Source of the DNA: Odiellus spinosus
Lineage: Eukaryota; Arthropoda; Arachnida; Opiliones; Phalangiidae
Assembly (NCBI GenBank): GCA_963920705.1
Contig: OY987225.1
Coordinates: forward strand, 33,891,458 to 33,955,457
DNA: 64,000 nt
Direction: 5' to 3'
Positions within the stretch are counted from its first letter, which is position 1, and every line of letters begins with the position of its first letter. Positions 25,701 to 37,700 of this stretch are shown here, piece by piece. The notes below the pieces were generated by a model that did not search any database, was not told the DNA's origin, and worked only from the letters and a program-made list of their open reading frames with translations. The position numbers and the translations under genes are program-made.

Positions 25701-28391
25701 TTTACTTCGAGTATTACACGCTTTGAACAAACATTGGGGTTCCCTCTACGAGCTTCATTCTTGGAATTCCGCAGTTCCTCAAACGGAATTCTTGAACAAT
25801 AAGTTGACAGCCAAGGCTAATAGGCAGCTTCAAGATCCATTGGCCATCGTCACTGGAAATTTACCCGCTTGGCTTTCTCAAATAGCTTACGTTTGGTAAG
25901 TACTTTATATCAATATTGTATCATTAAAATAGGGTTAATTCACCAGGGGAAGATTTACACATACAAACAAACAAATATTAAGCCAAAAATCAGTTGCTTA
26001 TCTTCGGAAGTAGTTTAGTTTGATGTCTAGCTGAATATGTTATCTTAAGTCTAGTTTGAAGTGTATTTTATACATACAATTTACATTATAGTTGCTAAGC
26101 CTTGGCTTGGGGGCTTTAATCTGGTGATTAGGCACAAAATAGGCTAAATTCTAGCTGAATATTTCGGTATAACTATAGTTTAAATATAACTAGATATAAC
26201 TTGACCTGGTGAGAACCTTGCTAAGCCTACTTTCTAAGTTGAAATTTAATATCTTATTTTCAGTTTTCATCTTTTAAGCCTAAAATTTCTCAAATGATAA
26301 CTGTTTTTCTTTCTCTTAATTCTTAGTCCATTCCTCTTCCCGTTTGAGACACGTCATCTATTGTTTTACATTACCTCGTTTGATCGCGATCGAGCCTTGC
26401 AAAGACTCTTAGATATGGCTCCGGAATTAAATAACTCTGATTCAACCGAAAGAGTAACCCCGAGATTGGACAGAAGAAAAGTAACTTCAGAACTCTAGTT
26501 TTTAAATCTATCTACTTTATTAATAACAAGAATGGTTTTTCCTCATTCAGAGAACTGTATCCAGAGATGATCTTCTCAAACAAGCTGAAATTGTGATGCA
26601 AGATTTAGGAAGTTCTCGGGCTCTATTGGAAATTCAATACGAAAATGAAGTAGGAACCGGTTTGGGTCCGACTTTAGAGTTTTACGCCTTAGTTTCGCAC
26701 GAGCTTCAAAGAGCCGATTTAGAAATGTGGAGAGGAGAAAAAGTGGCCCACACCGAAGGAAGTAATCTCCCCCCTGTTCAATACGTTCACTCGAAATCTG
26801 GACTCTTTCCCATGCCTTTGGGTCGTAGTGCCAAAGTCGGTCAAGTCACCAAGATTCGTAGCAAGTTTAAGCTACTTGGAAAATTTATGGCCAAAGCTCT
26901 TATGGATTCTCGAATGGCGAGTATTTCTTTGAAACCTTTTGGGTCATAAATTTAAATGTTAAATGTGTTTGGGTTGAAAATGCGAAAGGTGTTTGGGTCC
27001 AAGATTACGTTAAATAGTTAATATTTTTGTTAAATGATTGTAATTTGGTATTTTAACTCCTATAGTTGGACATTCCTTTAAGTCTGCCATTTTACAAATG
27101 GCTTTTGGGCCAAGAACTGAGTTTAAGTATGGCTGATTTGCAACACGTTGATCCAGATTTGGCCAATTCGCTACGCCAACTTCAAAAAGTGGCCATTCAG
27201 AAACAAAAACTTGAACAGGACACTTCTCAAACTCCGTCTAGTCTGAAAGCGGCTCTGGAATTGTTGACTCTCGATGGATGCTCCATCGAAGATCTCAACT
27301 TAGATTTCACTTTGCCCGGACATGCTAACATTGATCTCAAAAAAAGTGGTCGCGATCTTACCGTAAATATTCATAATTTAGAAGAATATTTAAAAGTAAG
27401 TCTCAATCATTTTACACTCCTTCGGTTTTAAAACTAATTGGGGTGGGGTTTGGTTTCTTTAGTTAAGCAGCCATTGGACTCTAAATGAAGGAGTACGTCG
27501 TCAAATGGAAATGTTTAGGGAAGGTTTTGAATCAGTTTTTCCCTTAACGCGTCTACAACTGTTCTATCCTGAAGAGGTAAATTTATAATCTTCACCTCGA
27601 TTGATAAATGCTTCTAAAATAATGCTTTTAAATTAAATTAACCATTACTTTGATTTTTTAGATGGAACAACTTTTCTGCGGAAGTAGCCAAAGTCAATGG
27701 GACGTTAAAACATTGATCGAATGTTGTCGTTCGGATCACGGTTACAACCACGATAGCCGCGCGATCAAATTTCTATTTGAAGTGCTTTCGAGTTACAAAA
27801 CGGAGGAGCAAAGACTCTTCTTGCAGTTCGTAACAGGATCTCCTCGTCTACCAGTTGGCGGTAAGTTTGTTTAGTTTGTTTGTGTTGTTATAACACTTAT
27901 TAGTGATTTTTAAAGAGAGATTGAAGCGTGTTAATTTAAAATAATGGAAAGTCTAGTTGCCAGACTTCATTATCCCTTTTCAAAGTTTAAAGATTTAATC
28001 TTCAACTCTGTAATGAATTGATAAGAATTGAATCTGGCATGTTTTAACCTTTTAAAGAATTAGTTGTTCCAAGATATAAAAGATAGAAACCAATTTTTCA
28101 ACTTCATTATCCATTTAAAGGGTTAAGCGCTCAAATCTCAAAATGGATGTTATTCTTTAATTTTAAATTGTATTATTTTTTTTTTTTTTCAAAGGTTTCA
28201 AGAGTTTATCACCACCGTTAACTATCGTTCGCAAAACTTTTGATCCTAGTGAAAACCCGGATATGTATTTGCCATCAGTCATGACGTGCGTGAATTATTT
28301 GAAATTACCCGATTATTCGAGTATGGACTGTATGCGCTTAAAATTGTGCGTCGCTGCTAACGAAGGACAGCATTCTTTCCATTTATCCTAG
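13729..28391 (+). CDS. TRIP12: E3 ubiquitin-protein ligase TRIP12 (HECT type; fly ctrip orthologue)
   Basis: Twenty-seven coding exons can be joined in phase: 13729-14065, 14760-14827, 14895-15177, 15258-15639, 16441-16752, 17745-18049, 18522-18674, 18770-19053, 19191-19568, 20124-20235, 20309-20373, 20559-21041, 21416-21641, 21717-21932, 22323-22746, 23118-23728, 24247-24359, 24441-24632, 24705-25085, 25147-25534, 25601-25895, 26327-26480, 26551-26916, 27066-27395, 27463-27576, 27662-27860 and 28195-28391; 2,455 residues. The order is a Ser/Ala/Gly-rich disordered N-terminus (1-562, with GVKRSASP and KTTGSCAS as in vertebrates), armadillo-like repeats ([19 protein letters not shown] onward), a WWE domain ([14 protein letters not shown], ~938-1010), then a C-terminal HECT domain (~2055-2455) with catalytic Cys2422 in [13 protein letters not shown]. 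It ubiquitinates nuclear substrates (N-degron/UFD, DNA-damage control; family knowledge). Introns after 19053 and 26916 use GC donors. The exon starting 22323 has a weak acceptor and the donor at 16753 (GTCTGT) is weak. Confidence 0.97.
16806..17680. repeat. 30-bp minisatellite in TRIP12 intron
   Basis: About 29 units of 29-30 bp, core TTTTGTTGGGTTTTTAAGAG followed by GTCTTCAGTC. It is very homogeneous in the middle (17030-17500) and drifts at both ends. It lies entirely within the intron 16753-17744. The unit has no stop codon in some frames, so it yields long but spurious open frames. Confidence 0.97.
18112..18499. mobile_element. Foldback MITE, family C, copy 1 (TRIP12 intron)
   Basis: The left end TTAAAGGGAGAATGCAACCT and the right part ending GGCTGCAATTTTACTTTG are inverted copies. 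Long internal arms also match, for example TATCGATTCCTTATTGTTTA against AACGATAAGGAATCGATA. Non-coding, in the intron 18050-18521. The better-preserved sister copy is at 38666-39113. Confidence 0.85.
19690..20100. repeat. Degenerate tandem repeat in TRIP12 intron
   Basis: Loose ~36-bp units containing TTGGGAAATTTGAAAATTGG and CCAAAACTTCAAAAGA. Several near-identical copies lie between 19740 and 19860 and decay outward. Confidence 0.6.
22837..23090. repeat. 33-bp tandem repeat in TRIP12 intron
   Basis: About eight units of TTAATCATTTGATATCTCTA plus ATTTATGGTTCA. Two subtypes occur (ATATCT and ATCTCT). It occupies most of the intron 22747-23117. Confidence 0.9.
23760..24200. repeat. Degenerate purine-rich repeat in TRIP12 intron
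   Basis: Imperfect units built on AAAAGTCATGGAAATAAG and GAGCCTGAATGT, with an A-run of about 22 near 24062. It fills the intron 23729-24246. Confidence 0.6.
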
Positions 28392-30732
28392 TTTCAAATT
28401 AAAACAAAGTAACGAGAAGCAAAAACAAAAAATTATTTAAAAAAAGCCAAAATTAAAACTAATATTTAAGTAATAGACTATTTTAATAGATTTGATTAAT
28501 TTTTCGTTCGAAACTGAAACGAGAAAAAGGGATGTAAGCGGAGGATAAGTTTATCGTTATTTTAAACTTTAAACTTCGATTATATCGTGGTTTCTCATTT
28601 CATTTTTCTATCAAAAAATATCAAATCTATTCTGAAATAGTTAATTAAATATCTGTTTAATTCTTTAAAAGCTTTTCAAAAGTTAAAAAAAAATTAAAAC
28701 AACGTTAATTCCGCGAAAAAATTTAAAAGTTTAGGAACAGTTTTATATTTACTTTATATATAAACTTTTGCGGGGCGAATTAAGTTTGTTTTTATACAAA
28801 AATAGATAAAATAGACCTATTACGCGTTCAGCTTTACAACGTTTACGTTCCATCAAAAAGCGAAACAAAACTTTGTAGAATTTATTAAGAATTTTAGGGG
28901 CTTTTCATTTTATGTTTTGGCCCCCTCTTTGTGTCTGCGAAAGTTTGAGACAAACTTGTATAGTTATTTGCGGGATTTTGTGGCTACCAGTTAGGAGTTC
29001 GAAGTTTATCGGTGATTTCTTTATTTTCTTCAAGTTTTTGTCCTCGGAAATTTATTTGAAAAAAAGATAATTAAAATATCGCTGGATTTTTGAGAAAAAA
29101 AACTGTAATAAACCTATTTTCTTTTCGATAATCTTTAATACGTGTTTATTAGAAAAACAAACGTAACGTTTAGTTACAAACTTAACAGTGCGTGTTTAAA
29201 TAAAACTATAACCGTAAAGTTAGTATCGATAAAAACTCTGAAATAAAGACGTGAATTTTAACTGCGCTTGCTTCTTCGTTAAAGTTCGTGGTAAATACGC
29301 GTATGAAACCTTTAAATGAAGCAAACTTTTCAACTTATGGATTTATCAAGAGAGAAACAATGTGGTTTTCGAGTATCGTAAAAAAAAAATCCACACAATC
29401 TTGGGTGAAAAATTAAAAACCCGAAACAAAAACGCGTAAATTGAGCAAACTTTATCGCGATATGACAAAACAAAAACAAAAATATTTGTAAAATGTGCAT
29501 TTTTTGTGTTTAATCGTCGAGTGGTCCATTAACTGGTTGCTCAAAATAAGATTCAAAAACTCCCGTCACTTTAAAACAAACAAAAAAAATGAAACAAAAT
29601 CCTAAATTTGCTTCATTTTTAACCGTAGAAAAGTTTTGTTTTTGAATTTTTGGCCAAAAATAATCCGTTCGGACGTTTAATTTCTTTAAACTTCATCGTT
29701 TAATCGTTAAAGAAAAGTTAAAATTCATTTTATTTTACTTCATTGTAGTTTAATTTAGGTCAAAAAATGAAATTTGAAATTAGCGAGGAGATCAAACAGA
29801 TATCATTGTTTTGGCCATATATAGCGATATTCAAAGATGGCACTCGTCACGTAAATTTCTACAGCGGAAAATTTAATTTAGACTAAACTACAGGTTTTAA
29901 TTTATAAATTTCGTCATATCGATATTGATTTAACCTCTAAATCTTTATCTAAAATTACGATATTGTTCCGACACTAGTTAAACACGCGCCAATAATTTTT
30001 TCTTGAGAAAGAGAAACAATTTTGAAGAGTGAATTACAGATTTAGATGGAAGTTTGAGAGGTATAAAGTATTTTAAGCTCCGATGTCCCTTTCTGAAAAT
30101 CATAAAGTAATTTAAAAACAATTTATTTGGTAACTGAGAGCTGAAATAAAATTAAATTGACAATACTGGCAATTTAATTAACGCGTGTATAATTTAGTTT
30201 TATGATGAAAGGTTTTTATACAGAACGTAAAAAAGAATTCTAAAACAAAAACTTAGTAGAAGAAAACAAATATTTCAGCCGAGATTTAAAATAATTGAAA
30301 TTAATATTCTTATTATAAAAAAGTTAAGTTGGAAACACCCATTTTTCCTCCCGCAAGTGAGTAGAAACAAATGTTAACTTTGTTTTGAAAATTTAAATAA
30401 AAAAATCCCTTCTTTAATTATTTTTGCTTTTTATATTTAAAACTTAAAAAACCACCGTATTTTTTATTATGTTTATAAGATAAAGGAATATAAGAAAAGG
30501 TCAATATCCTCGCATTTCAGTTCAGTTGGTCAAGGCGAAAGTAAAGACCTAATAGACAAAATGATTATAGGAAGAAAAAAAAAGTAAACGTTCATCCGAA
30601 TTAACATAATTTAATTCCACAATGATACTGACAAGTAAAAGTGTATAAATTATGTAAAATTTAATATCCGTTGTCCGCATAGTTTACAAAGGTTAGAATA
30701 TTTTTAAAATTGATTCGAATTAATCTCTAAAA
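28392..30732. other. TRIP12 3' UTR and intergenic region
   Basis: No open frame looks coding. The stretch is very AT-rich, with several AATAAA hexamers (for example near 29112, 29198, 29240) that could serve as TRIP12 polyadenylation signals. TRIP12 and the ZDHHC24-like gene are convergent, so both 3' UTRs probably lie here. Confidence 0.55.
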
Positions 30733-31721
30733 TCACAGTTGTTTTATTTCTTGACGTTGCGAGGCAGTTTGATAGGAGATTCCATCTCCAGGTAGAATGG
30801 ATTTGGCCCAAAAAAAGAAAAAGGTATTTTTCCAAGAGGAACCGAAGATTTGTAAGAAATTATCACAAAACCCCAGATTGTAAGTGAAAATAGCTTCTTT
30901 CTTTTCGAACATAGTTTGTCCATTAATCATTCCCATTATTTGTTGCGAAAGGAGGTAACTCGTCATTATAACGGTCACGATAGAGAAGGTATGGGCGCTA
31001 ATCACTGCGAAACCGATCAGATTGAGAGTTCCTGACAATAAGGCAAAGTGAGGAGCCAAAAGAGCCAAGACTGACCACCAACCGGAACCGTTAACGTGAC
31101 TCAGACAATATTCCCAATGATAGCACACGCAATAAAGAGCGCCTAGTATGAAAAAAAATGGCTTCAAATCTATTGCTTATCACCTCGAAATCTAAACTTA
31201 CCAGTAAGAAGGTACGCTAAAGTCATGATGTAATATCTGTGATTGAAATAGCCAACGCAACAGCCAGAGAACATGCAATGATGATCCCGTTTCAGGATAC
31301 ATTCTTTACACAAAGTGCAATGATATGACCTGGGTGGTGCGTTCATTTCTACAGAAGGTAAATGGTGAGATTTTAAACTCTCTTATGTCTCTTTAATTCA
31401 AGATTCTCTAGTTAAATTACGACAAATGTAACAGTAGGTCCATCCTTCGAGCAAGGCAGCTGGCAATGGAAACTGTTTCCCCGTAACATCGACTCGCTTC
31501 AGGTAATACAAGTTTCCAAATATATTTACGGTTGTGAAAATACCTATTAATACGTGAAATATAACTGTCAAATTGATTTCATCATGATACTTTGGTAAAA
31601 CAATCAACAGTTCAAAAACGGCGAAGAATAATATCGCCCCAATCATGAAAATGAAAAGACTAAGGTCTCTTTTGGTCTCTGGTAAAAGATCTTTCGAATG
31701 AAGCGGTAAAGTATTCTTCAT
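30733..31721 (-). CDS. ZDHHC24: DHHC palmitoyltransferase, ZDHHC24-like
   Basis: Minus-strand exons 31721-31421, 31348-31202 and 31142-30733 join in phase 1/1 to give 285 residues, close to human ZDHHC24 (284). It would be a multi-pass membrane S-acyltransferase. Seen in order: two N-terminal hydrophobic helices (about 22-75), then the zinc-binding cysteine-rich domain W-x-YCYIC..NAPPRS-x-HC-x2-C-x2-CILKRDHHC (DHHC codons at 31286-31275) followed by CCVGYFNHRYY, then further membrane helices. A C-terminal LPGDGISYQTA matches the LPGDGI-QT signature of ZDHHC24. Start is the ATG at 31721, ahead of an AT-rich leader. It is convergent with TRIP12. Nothing is broken; the catalytic Cys is present. 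Confidence 0.94.
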
Positions 31722-33081
31722 TTTGTCAATTTTAATACTAAATGATTAATTTAATACTAAATTAAGTAAATTTTAAATCTCGCGAAATTTTAAAACACAC
31801 TCCCAGTTGTCGGCCATTTTTACGTAACTCGATTAATTTCGTTATATCACCGATAGAGGCGCTGAATTCGCTCATTTCTCCAGCCCGAGCGGCCGGCATT
31901 CGTTATGTAGTTTTCTATGAAGCAAGTTAGCAACGCGGTTGAAAGCTCGTCTAATTATTGTTATAATTAGTTAAGTATATGGTGTCAAGATAAATCAATT
32001 AATACTTACTAGGCTGCTTATTGTGTTTAACAAAAGTTGTGCTTTTATTGCGTTAAAATTCGAGGAATATTTGTGAAAACTGAAATGTGATGTGTTAGTA
32101 CTTAGTAGTGCGGTAATTAGGCCTCGGTTACTTTGTGCGCGCATTGCGGGAGTTACAGACGAAAAAAAATTCAAAGTTCGGACTAAATTATGTGCGTGTT
32201 TCGATATAAAACAAAGAAGATGAAGATTAATAACAACTACGAGCTTCATAAAACTTTTATTTGGTAAGTTATTAATTTATTTTTGATATAATATTTGTTG
32301 AAATGTAAGCCTTTGTTATATGGCGAATGTACTTCTATATTGGTGGCGATGTATGATTGGCTTATACTGGCCTAACCTTTGACCACCGTGACCTCCGTTT
32401 CTGGAGGTCGCTTTTAGGCTTAATTTGCCTATTTTCCACTTTTTTCGCACCTACCCGGGTTTCTTCACAATTTTTTATTAGACAACAAGATCGTTTCGAT
32501 TTTTGAGTCATTTATTTGGCACAATTATTATGAAAATCTTATAAGGGTACATTTAAATAATGAAATTGGCCAAAGGTGGTGATGGGGTTAACCGCTAGCC
32601 CGCTAGCTTCGTAAGTTAAGCACTTTTCTAAATTGGTACATTGCACCATAAATAGTGAGATTAATTCCCGAGAAATTGGTTACATTAATAGTCCAAAAAA
32701 ATAATACTGCACCCTAAAACTGTATAGGGTCCTCGATTCCTAGATTTCGTTTAAAATAAATACATAATGGCTTTTAAAACATTTAAAAGTTGAAGTTCAA
32801 CCACTCTTTTTCAAACTTAAAAGACAATCTTTAAATTCGGTTGAAAAAATGTCGAACTTCTCACATTCGGCGTAGTTAAATTTTCCAAGAAGAGATTCCC
32901 TGTAATTAAATAACAATTAACTTCAAATAATTAAACCAGGAATTACTAAATAAATAGAAGCCATATTGAACTTAAGGTTAATTTATTGCAACCCTTTAAC
33001 CCTATCAAAACTTAATGAATAATCATATAAAGAGGGGTTGGACTATGACTCTTTATTTATGAATTCCTGATTAATTTTTCC
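31722..33081. other. Intergenic region between ZDHHC24-like and the 33-kb gene
   Basis: Contains the presumptive ZDHHC24-like promoter (GC-richer patch around 31850-31900). Further on is AT-rich DNA with no supported exon; the minus-strand frame at 31995-32249 has no recognisable feature. Confidence 0.45.
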
Positions 33082-34025
33082 CTAATTTTCAAGAATAAAA
33101 ACTTGCCCCAATGTTTTAATTAATTGTCCAATGGCTTCGGACCAAGTACTTGGTTGTGACGTCATATCGGGTCCTTGTACCGTTTGTGGGTCATTGACTG
33201 GTACCCTTCTTGCGTCCCTATGGTGTTCTATTTGGGCCCTCTTCCTCTCAATTCCGTTATGGTTGCCGTTAAAACGAGTTGTCCCGATACCGTCCAAGAT
33301 GGTCATCAACTTATCGGCCCAAGATATGATACTGCTTACGGAAAGTCCAGTTGTTTGACGACGATGGTCCTTATTGTTCGGGGTGTCCCTCTTGTCCCTA
33401 GCGTGCCCTTGTTGATCAACGCCATTATGTTCTTCGTGGTTTTTAGTCGGGCTGACGCGGTCTAGCCCTACTAGATCGAAGATACGAAGTATTCTGGTAG
33501 CCAATAAAGATAGTCCGGTGGAATTCTTGCCATCAGCTTCCCTTTTGTTTCTTTCCAAATCTTTCTTATGGCCCAACGCGTTATGGTCGTCGTAGTTTTT
33601 GGTTGAAGCCACGTTGTTCAATCCGACCAGATCAAAAATTCTTAAGATTCTGGTAGCCAATAGAGAGAAAGGACTCGTATATTTCTTATCGTTCGCGTCT
33701 CTGACGTATCTGCGTTTTTGATTCGGTTTTTCATCGATGCCATTGGTGACTTCGTACATTTGCTTGGCCCTGAGTTGATCCAGTTCCAAGAGATCTATGA
33801 TTCTTAGTATTCTGTCAGCGATCATGTACCACTTGGAATGTTTAACGGTCCCGTTCTTAGGATGCCTCAAATCGTCTCGCGTGGCTGATGGGAATTGGTC
33901 CAAGTTAAATTGGTGAGATGGTGGCTCGAAGTAATAGGTAGTCAGGAACATGGCCGCCACTAGACCCATCATGTACAGTGTATTGGTGATACTTTGGACA
34001 TTGACTTGACGAGCTTCACGGTCAC
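33082..34025 (-). CDS. Tandem-repeat, propeptide-like secreted protein (unknown family), 3' exon
   Basis: The open frame continues to 34185, but a strong acceptor (TTTCTTTATATCACTCAG) at 34026 suggests the exon starts at 34025 in phase 1. It codes for 313 residues and is unknown to me. It begins with a hydrophobic helix (TLYMMGLVAAMFLTTYYF). Then come four tandem units of about 50-60 residues, each with an amphipathic helix: ADRILRIIDLLELDQL, LLATRILRIFDLVGLNNV, LLATRILRIFDLVGLDRV and SWADKLMTILDGIG. The units are separated by Lys/Arg-rich stretches with dibasic sites (QKRRYVRD, RNKREAD, RDKRD, RKRAQ) and end in Asn/His-rich segments. There is no cysteine. The layout resembles precursors cut by prohormone convertases, which is inference. 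The signal-peptide exon is not located; the exon at 42221-42380 would fit by phase but also fits the gene at 35 kb. Confidence 0.6.
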
Positions 34026-34708
34026 CTGAGTGATATAAAGAAAAGTAATTGTTAATGGTATATTCAAGATGATATCTAGATTTGTCCATCCAGAAATTTG
34101 ACAGATTTGTTGTAAAACACGCTACAAGACTAGAGAATTGACAGGGACTTATTAATTCAAAATTTTTTTTAATGTTATGGTACAATATTTACATATGGGT
34201 TAGTTTAGGAAAATCTTTGCGTTAAAAAGCGAAACATAAATTAATTTTAATTATAATTAAGTGAAATGTTTGCCGTGAAATAAGTTAAATTTCATTATTT
34301 GGGGTGATTGAAATAATTCTAGGTTTAAGTCAAAGTTAGGCTTAAAACATCGATATTGATTACTGGGGGCACAATACCATTTTTAATTAGTATAATTATT
34401 AACATATTTATTGGGTTTGAAATTATATATACACACAATTGCACTCTTAGTAGGGAAATAAACTTCCATAGAAAAACCTGATTTTCTTCCGGGATAAATG
34501 ACCCTTTTAAGATTACAACGGACTATAATTGATTTTAATTGAGCTATTTAGCGATTTTAATTATTTCTTTGGCATGAATTGTGAGGGGGTAATTATTCCA
34601 AGTTCTAAGCTGACTCGACTTTTTAACCGTATTTGTGACAAGTTTTGTTATAGGTTTGTTTTTCGATTGTTTTTTTACGAAGTTAAATTAATTTTAAATT
34701 AAATGGAA

Positions 34709-37700
34709 TCATGTTAGATGATTGCATTGGGCGTTGACTTCGTCCGTGCATAATTCCGTTATGTTTTTCTTGGGGTACAAATTATGCGTTTTTTCCAATT
34801 CAAGTAGAAATTCTCTGCAATTTAAAATTAAAACTTTAAAATCCGTTTTGAATTAAACAATTTAATAAGTGTCTCTTTGTCTCTCTGGAAAGATTGAGAA
34901 ATTATCAATCTTTTACAGAACTAAACATTACGTACACGTTGGCGTTTCCGGTACACCACAGTGACGTCACTTAACAATGAATAAAGTAATTGTATGACGT
35001 CACAGTGACTTTTTCAGAACACCGCGAGAGTGGTTCAATGGAATTCGATTTCTCAACCTATCTGATAATTTATTGAACTGTACCACTTACCCCAAGACTC
35101 TCAAGGCTTCTTGGAAATAGTACTTGAAACTTTGTTTCGATTCTTTGGTCATGTGTCCTCTTTCTTCCCTCAGTTGTTCGTTCGTTAAGGCCTGATACTC
35201 CTTCTTAGTGTCCATAAACTCTTCGAACTTGGCCGTGTCCAATTCCGAACCCTTTTGAATCGTAATGTCCTCGTTTCTCGCGCTTCTACCGCCGTAAGGG
35301 TTAACCACGGTCATTCCTCCGCCTTGTCTTCTCAAATTTCCGAAATGGTTGTAACTAGTAATGGGCTTCTTGTCGAAACTCATCACGTTGGGTATCAAAT
35401 GCGACCCCAAAGCTACTGGTTTGTAACGATGGTTCTGGTCGCGATGCGTCGGCGGTAAGACCGGGATGGCCATCTCAGTAGGAGGAAATCGACCGTACGG
35501 TAGATTCGGTAAAGGCGGAACCGGAAGCGGGGACAACGGCGAATTTAACATGAAAGTCGTGATGAGAGCGCCCACGATGGCCGACGTTAGTAGCAAGGCG
35601 GGGGAAGCGCTCCGGAAACTCGAAAACAGGCCAGACACCAAAGCGGGCAATTCTATATCGGAGTTTTAAAAGGACCAATAGGATTCGAGGATCAACCGGA
35701 AGAGGAAATAGATAGAGAGAAAGGGAGAAACAAAACGGAAAAAAAGGGTTGTTAGTTTTTATAATTGGATAATTGGAAATTAATTTTAAATTTAAAACCA
35801 GTTAAGCCTAATTGTACCCCGAAACCATGTACCATAAGCCAACGACGCAAACCAGTTATGGTAGACAGTAGCTTTGATGGTCGCTTATATTCAGTCTGCG
35901 TATAGAAGCCGGAGTTCAGCGCAATTTTTGTATGACCTTATCTAGTTTATGGCGTGTTTCCTTTAATAGATTTCCTGTAGTTTAGTTCTACGCCATGGGG
36001 TCAAAATCAAGGTGTTTTCTTCTCAAGTATCACCCGTGGGCGAAGACAAAACTCCCTTGCAAAATTACCCGTCAAAAAGAATAGGCATAAGTTTAAGTAA
36101 AGTGCTCTTCACTCTCACGTAACCCGTAGAGACTTTTTGTAGGTGATACGTCAAGGCAAAATGCCTTCCGATAAATGAATATTTAAATCCTAATTTTAAA
36201 GTAACCTTTTAATATTTAATTCCATGATGACAAGATAATTAAGACTTTGAATCTGATTTTATATCATTAACATATAATTATTTATTATAAATCAAGGATA
36301 TAGCTTTAGGGATATGTTAAATCTGATAACTCGAGGCCAATATCTATTCCTTCCTTTAAAGGGATAATGAATACTAACCTGACAAAATGTAATATTCAAA
36401 TCGATTTGTAAGAAAAATTACAATCAAATATATTAAGCTAGAAATCGATATTTAACTTACTCTGAATGTAGGCTTAACAAGGATTCATGAAGAGTTTGAA
36501 ATATAGCCGTATCCGCGTCTTACGCTAATTAGAAAAAGCTCGCGCATCTTAAGCCTAGTTTAAAGCGATTTAATACCGGACCGACTAAATATCTAGGTCA
36601 TTTTTAGTCCGATGTATGACGTAGTTTATTTCCGGAACGTAATTAACGATAATTTTCGTACGAAAGATAGTTGACTTGATCGAAGTACTTTTACGAAATT
36701 AACTGCGTGAAAGCGACCTTATCACTCGTGACAGAGTCACTTTAAAAGATTTACAAATGTCCCTTAGTCTTCACGCGTGTTAAGCCTACTTTTTTAACGA
36801 TGAATAATCGATATGAAAAATAAGCTATAGTTCATTATCCCTTTAATAAAATCGTATTAAAAAGCCAATAACTGGATTAAGGTTGGGAGAAATCCGGTTG
36901 AATTGTACTTCCTTATTAAGATTTGGGGAAGTCCGACATTTCCCAACCTTAAAAATAAAAAAAAAAAAAAAAATAGCAGTCAAACGAGGAAAAATTTAAC
37001 TTTAAATCGAAAACTACTTAACTGCGGGATTGATGTCCGCTACAAATTCCCATGACATCCAAATTTTCAAGTTCGCAGAAATATTATATATGTAGTTTAT
37101 TAAAGGGAGGGTGAAAAAGGAAACTCGAGTCTGTTTCTTTAAAGGGAAACTTGGAGCTAAAAATGGAATAGATTTAGAATTTATTTTTGGAATCACCGGA
37201 TGTCAACGAAACGTTTTCGATCATTTTCAAAACATTTTTTAGACAAGTTTGCGAAAGTTTGAATGCCTAAAACCTTGAGCATTAATTTATATTTACAGGG
37301 TTGCCACAGGTCAGTGAAAACAGGGAAAAGTCAGGGAATTTGAAAATGAACCCAAAAAAGTCAGGGAATTTAAAGATATTTTAAAAAGTCAAGGAATTTT
37401 AAGATATTTTAAAAAGTCAGGGAATTTAAAGATATTTTAAAAAGTCAGGGAATTTAAAGATATTTTAAAAAGTCAGGGAATTTAAAGATATTTTAAAAAG
37501 TCAGGGAATTTTAAGATATTTTAAAAAGTCAGGGAATTTTAAGATATTTTAAAAAGTCAGGGAATTTAAAGATATTTTAAAAAGTCACGGAATTTAAAGA
37601 TATTTTAAAAAGTCAGGGAATTTTAAGATATTTTAAAAAGTCAGGGAATTTAAAGATTTTTCAAGAAGCCAGGAAATTACAATCATCTGTAGAAAAGATT

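Noticed and set aside
33131-33465. Plus-strand open frames at 33.1-33.5 kb
   Set aside because: Antisense shadows of the tandem-repeat gene on the minus strand.
34814-34884. Alternative terminal exon starting at 34884 for the 35-kb gene
   Set aside because: The acceptor is good and phase allows it, but it codes for only about fifteen residues with a single Cys. The downstream acceptor at 34814 gives a longer exon with the expected Cys pair. It could still be a minor variant.
34025-35091. Direct splice from the exon ending 35091 to the exon starting 34025
   Set aside because: The phases disagree (2 against 1) and the join creates an immediate stop, so the 33-kb repeat protein is treated as a separate gene.
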